Of a stretch of DNA of 8,870 nucleotides, positions 5,934 through 8,870 are shown piece after piece. The notes below the pieces were generated by a model. It did not search any database. It was not told where the DNA came from and worked only from the letters and a program-made list of their open reading frames with translations. Positions within the stretch are counted from its first letter, which is position 1. Each line of letters begins with the position of its first letter. The translations under genes were made by a program, and so were the position numbers. Source of the DNA: CAYXVU01 sp964468725 (GTDB taxonomy: Bacteria; Acidobacteriota; Blastocatellia; UBA7656); NCBI GenBank assembly GCA_964468725.1, contig CAYXVU010000248.1, positions 1 through 8,870 of the forward strand, read 5' to 3'.

Positions 5934-8867
5934 ATGATTACCAGGAGGCTTGTCGTAACACTGGCGCTGTTAGCGCTCGTGAGCAATGGTTTGGTGTTCG
6001 CAAAGCCAGCATCAAGCCCGATTGCCGCAGGAGGCCAGGCGTTCACCATTACGTCGCTCAAATACGAAACGGTGGGAAGCCTGACGCGGATTTTGGTTGA
6101 GTCGAATTCGCCACCCCTCTACACGGTGTTTCGTCCGACGGCGCGCTTGCTGCAAGTTGAGTTGACCGGCGGCGAAGGCTCGCAACTGGCAACCGAATAT
6201 GCTGTGAAATCTGCGCTCGTGGATTCGATACTGGTCAACAAAGGGCGTAACGAAGCGACGCGCTCCACCAAACTCGACATCAGCTTGCGCGACAACGTCA
6301 GTGACAGCAGCAAACTGGCAGGCAATACGCTGATCATTGAACTCGCGCCGACCTCCAATCCGGCGGTCAAGGCCAGCGACACCGGCGACCAGAAAGCCAA
6401 AGCCGCAACCGCTGACGCTCAGTCGGATAAGCAAGGCATCTACGTCTATCCTATGCCGACCGCTGCACAAGCCAAAGCGGCTAGCGCACCGGCGCAAGCG
6501 AAAGCGCAACCAGCTCTGCAACCCACCAAAGCAGCCAGCGTCGTCAACAACGTGCGGTCGGAATTCGACGGCAATCAACTGCGGATCGTCGTCCATACAG
6601 ACGGCGCGGCGCAATTCAAAGATTTCGTGCTCGCAGACCCATGGCGCATCGTCGTTGATATCACGGGCGTCCGTCTGGCCGGTGGCAACAAAACCGCCAA
6701 TGTCGGCGTTGCCGCCATCGAGCGCATGCGCGTCGGTCAACCAACTCCGAATGTCGTGCGCATCGTTTTGGATGCCAAGTCGAAAGTCCAATATCGCGTT
6801 GAGCGACAGGGCACGCAACTGGTGATTGTCATCGGCCAAGGTGCGACATCAGGACTGCAACCGGCAACGTCCGCGCCTGCCTTGCCAATGCAAAGCCCGG
6901 TCACTCCCGAAGTTAAAGTTGCTGGCCAGCGCGTGACCAATGAACCGGCCAAATCGCCGGATCAGTCGCCTGCGACCACAGCGCCGAACCCGGTTTCAAC
7001 CAATGCGACGGTACAGGTGAACAAACCGATGGCAGAGCCGTCCAAATCTGCTGCACAACCCATAGCAACGACCAAGGTTTCGCCGCCCGCGAAAGAGTCG
7101 GTTTCGCAGCCGGTGTCCGCTGAATCGCAACGCCGTATGCCGGAGGCGCAGCGGGCTCCACAGCAACCCTCTACCTCGCAGATGTCAACCAATACCGGAC
7201 AGAGCAACCGCACCGAGAAGGTGCGACCAGAAACCGCCTTTTGCGACCCGAATTTCGTCGGCGGCCCGATCAGCTTCGATCTGCGTCAAGGCGTTGATTT
7301 GCGCGATATGTTGCGCTTTGTGTCGCACCAATATGGCGTCAACTTCATCGTCGACAAATCGGTCTCTGCCGTTCCCGTCGAACTGCGAATGACCGACATT
7401 CCTTGGAATCACGCGATTGAATCGGTCTTTCGCGCCAATCGCTTGGGCGCACTGTGCGAAGGCGGCGGTCGCGTCATTCGCATCGCGTCGCTCGAAGCAA
7501 TTCTTGAAGAGACCAAACGCGCGGTTGAAATTCAACAAGCCGAGCAGGATAAAGAACCGCTCGAAACCCGCGTCTTTCGGTTGCGCTACGCCCGCGCCTT
7601 TGGTTCGCTCAGTTCGGCAGGAGGCAGCGCCAACTCCACACCATCAGGTGGTGGCGGCGGCGGATTTGGCGGCGGCGCGAACGGTCAAGGCAGCGGAACC
7701 ATGATGAGCATCATGAATTCGCGCCTCAGCAAACGCGGCAAGATCGAAACCGATTTTCGCACCAATACCTTGATCGTCACAGACCTACCCGGCCCGCTCA
7801 AAGAGATTGAAAAGATCATTGCCCAACTGGATCGCCCGATGCCGCAAGTCGAAATCGAAGCGCGCATCGTTATCGCCAGTCGCAATTTCCTGCGTGACAT
7901 CGGCAACGAACTGGCCGCAGCCTCGCTGGCACGCGGCGGAGAGGGCGCATTCTTCGGCACCTCGCCGGTTACGCTTTCCGGAAACGGCCTGACCAACGGT
8001 GGCGCTGGTGGCGCTGGTGGTGGTTCAGGCGGCGGCTCTGGCGGCTCTGGCGGTACGCAGGGGTTAGGACCGAATCTCCTCGGTCCGGTCGCCAACGGGG
8101 CGCTGCGCGGCACCGCCAATACCGTGCTCAGTTTGACCACTGGCTTGATGGGTTCGAGCATCATCGCCAATGCCATCTCCGCCTCCGAGACCAAAGGCCA
8201 AATTCGTACCATCGCGTCGCCGCGCATCACGACGGAAGACAATCAGCCCGCCGAGATCGTCAACGGCGTGCAGATTCCCGTGCAAACGGTGAGCAATAAC
8301 ACAGTCACCACAACCTTCGTCACGGCGGCTCTGCGTTTGCAGATCACGCCGCAGATCGTCGAAGATACCGGCGAAGTGATGATGCGAGTGCTGGCCGAAA
8401 ACAATACGGTCAATGCGGGATTGGCCAATCAGTTCAACGGCGGCACGCCGGGCATCAACACGCAAGCCGCACAGACCGTTGTGCGCGTCTCGGATGGCGG
8501 CACGACGGTGATGGGCGGTATCAACATTGATCTGGAGAGCAACTCGATTGTCCGCACGCCGGGGCTGTCGCGTGTGCCGCTGCTCGGCGAGATGTTCAAG
8601 AAACGCTCGACACGACGCGATTATGACGAAGTGCTCTTCTTTATCACACCGCGCATCGTCCGTAACGATGGCGCGGTCGGTCCGCGCAGTCTTCGCAGTT
8701 CCGCCGAACCGGCCTTTACCAATCCGAACGGTACGCAACAAGCCGCTGCCGCGCCCGCAGCATCAGGCGCGTCGGGTGTAACCTTCCAACCCGCAACTCC
8801 TGCGGTTGCCAAAGAGAAGGACAAGAGCAAAAACAAGAAGGACGCAAACAGCAAAGGCGGCAAATAG
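5934..8867 (+). CDS. pilQ: Type IV pilus outer-membrane secretin PilQ (two AMIN domains)
   Basis: PilQ forms the multimeric outer-membrane gate for the pilus. The protein has 977 residues, long for PilQ. Order: signal peptide (RR then a hydrophobic core; cleavage likely after VFA at 21-23); AMIN domain 1 at about 37-137; AMIN domain 2 at about 205-300 (FDGNQLRIVVHTDG, DPWRIVVDITG, VVRIVLD), which in this family binds peptidoglycan; a Pro/Ser/Thr/Gln-rich linker at about 301-435; the N0/STN domain at about 445-518 (ISFDLRQGVDLRDMLRFV); a second N domain at about 543-635 split by a Gly-rich insert (557-595); and the secretin barrel at about 637-910 with another Gly-rich insert (664-715). The barrel shows the core segment SPRITTEDNQPAEIVNGVQI and the signature VPLLGEMFKKRSTRRDYDEV followed by LFFITPRIV. 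A Lys-rich tail ends the protein. Only two cysteines are present, C437 and C508. The start fits the signal peptide and the upstream AGGGG. Confidence 0.97.
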   Translation: MITRRLVVTLALLALVSNGLVFAKPASSPIAAGGQAFTITSLKYETVGSLTRILVESNSPPLYTVFRPTARLLQVELTGGEGSQLATEYAVKSALVDSILVNKGRNEATRSTKLDISLRDNVSDSSKLAGNTLIIELAPTSNPAVKASDTGDQKAKAATADAQSDKQGIYVYPMPTAAQAKAASAPAQAKAQPALQPTKAASVVNNVRSEFDGNQLRIVVHTDGAAQFKDFVLADPWRIVVDITGVRLAGGNKTANVGVAAIERMRVGQPTPNVVRIVLDAKSKVQYRVERQGTQLVIVIGQGATSGLQPATSAPALPMQSPVTPEVKVAGQRVTNEPAKSPDQSPATTAPNPVSTNATVQVNKPMAEPSKSAAQPIATTKVSPPAKESVSQPVSAESQRRMPEAQRAPQQPSTSQMSTNTGQSNRTEKVRPETAFCDPNFVGGPISFDLRQGVDLRDMLRFVSHQYGVNFIVDKSVSAVPVELRMTDIPWNHAIESVFRANRLGALCEGGGRVIRIASLEAILEETKRAVEIQQAEQDKEPLETRVFRLRYARAFGSLSSAGGSANSTPSGGGGGGFGGGANGQGSGTMMSIMNSRLSKRGKIETDFRTNTLIVTDLPGPLKEIEKIIAQLDRPMPQVEIEARIVIASRNFLRDIGNELAAASLARGGEGAFFGTSPVTLSGNGLTNGGAGGAGGGSGGGSGGSGGTQGLGPNLLGPVANGALRGTANTVLSLTTGLMGSSIIANAISASETKGQIRTIASPRITTEDNQPAEIVNGVQIPVQTVSNNTVTTTFVTAALRLQITPQIVEDTGEVMMRVLAENNTVNAGLANQFNGGTPGINTQAAQTVVRVSDGGTTVMGGINIDLESNSIVRTPGLSRVPLLGEMFKKRSTRRDYDEVLFFITPRIVRNDGAVGPRSLRSSAEPAFTNPNGTQQAAAAPAASGASGVTFQPATPAVAKEKDKSKNKKDANSKGGK
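7647..7697 (+). repeat. Glycine-codon low-complexity tract in the PilQ N1-type domain
   Basis: Repeated GGN codons encode residues of about 572-588 (six consecutive Gly, then FGGGANGQG). The tract lies between the strand with VFRLRYARA and the KIETDFRTNTLIVTD strand of the secretin N domain, so it is probably a flexible loop rather than part of the fold. It is read in frame and does not break the gene. Confidence 0.85.
7998..8057 (+). repeat. Glycine/serine low-complexity tract in the PilQ secretin domain
   Basis: Short near-tandem units (ggtggcgct twice, then ggcggctct-type units) encode residues of about 689-708, a Gly/Ala/Ser run like a flexible linker. It sits between the first strand of the secretin domain (VEIEARIVIASRN) and the LSLTTGLMGSSIIANAI segment. 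The DNA repetition makes it a likely site of length change by slippage in multiples of three. Confidence 0.85.
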
Positions 8868-8870
8868 TTT

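Overview
The window is core bacterial chromosome. On the minus strand it holds the N-terminal two thirds of secA (positions 1905 down to 1, cut by the window edge). After a 748-base intergenic region comes a rightward type IV pilus operon, pilM-pilN-pilO-pilP-pilQ (2654 to 8867), complete from first start to last stop. Protein style (tandem-AMIN PilQ with glycine-rich inserts, SecA with extra segments, moderately high GC) resembles Acidobacteriota, perhaps Blastocatellia. That placement is an inference from general resemblance and was not tested by any search.

Layout: 1-1905 secA, minus strand. 1906-2653 is a divergent intergenic region. It holds a good sigma70-type promoter candidate facing secA (1975-2004), a stretch with no convincing gene but two perfect short hairpins (2005-2349), a plus-strand promoter candidate with an A/T-rich upstream tract (2350-2403), a C-rich leader-like stretch (2404-2595), and a second plus-strand promoter candidate just before pilM (2596-2626). 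pilM and pilN overlap by 4 bases (ATGA), and pilN-pilO and pilO-pilP are each 12 bases apart, so these four genes are almost certainly one transcript. pilQ follows a 128-base gap that contains a -10-like element and may add a weak internal promoter.

How the genes work together: PilM (cytoplasmic, actin-like), PilN and PilO (inner-membrane, coiled coil) and PilP (periplasmic) form the alignment subcomplex. It links the inner-membrane pilus motor to the outer-membrane secretin PilQ, through which the pilus passes. The motor ATPases, PilC and the pilins are not in the window. SecA drives Sec-dependent export, which PilP and PilQ need because both carry Sec-type signal peptides. The adjacency by itself does not show co-regulation.

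I found no sign of a previously undescribed system, mobile element, CRISPR array, tRNA or rRNA. Points worth a second look are the unexplained intergenic DNA with its possible long leader, the apparently non-lipidated PilP, and the architecture of PilQ (glycine-rich inserts, exactly two cysteines flanking the N0 domain).
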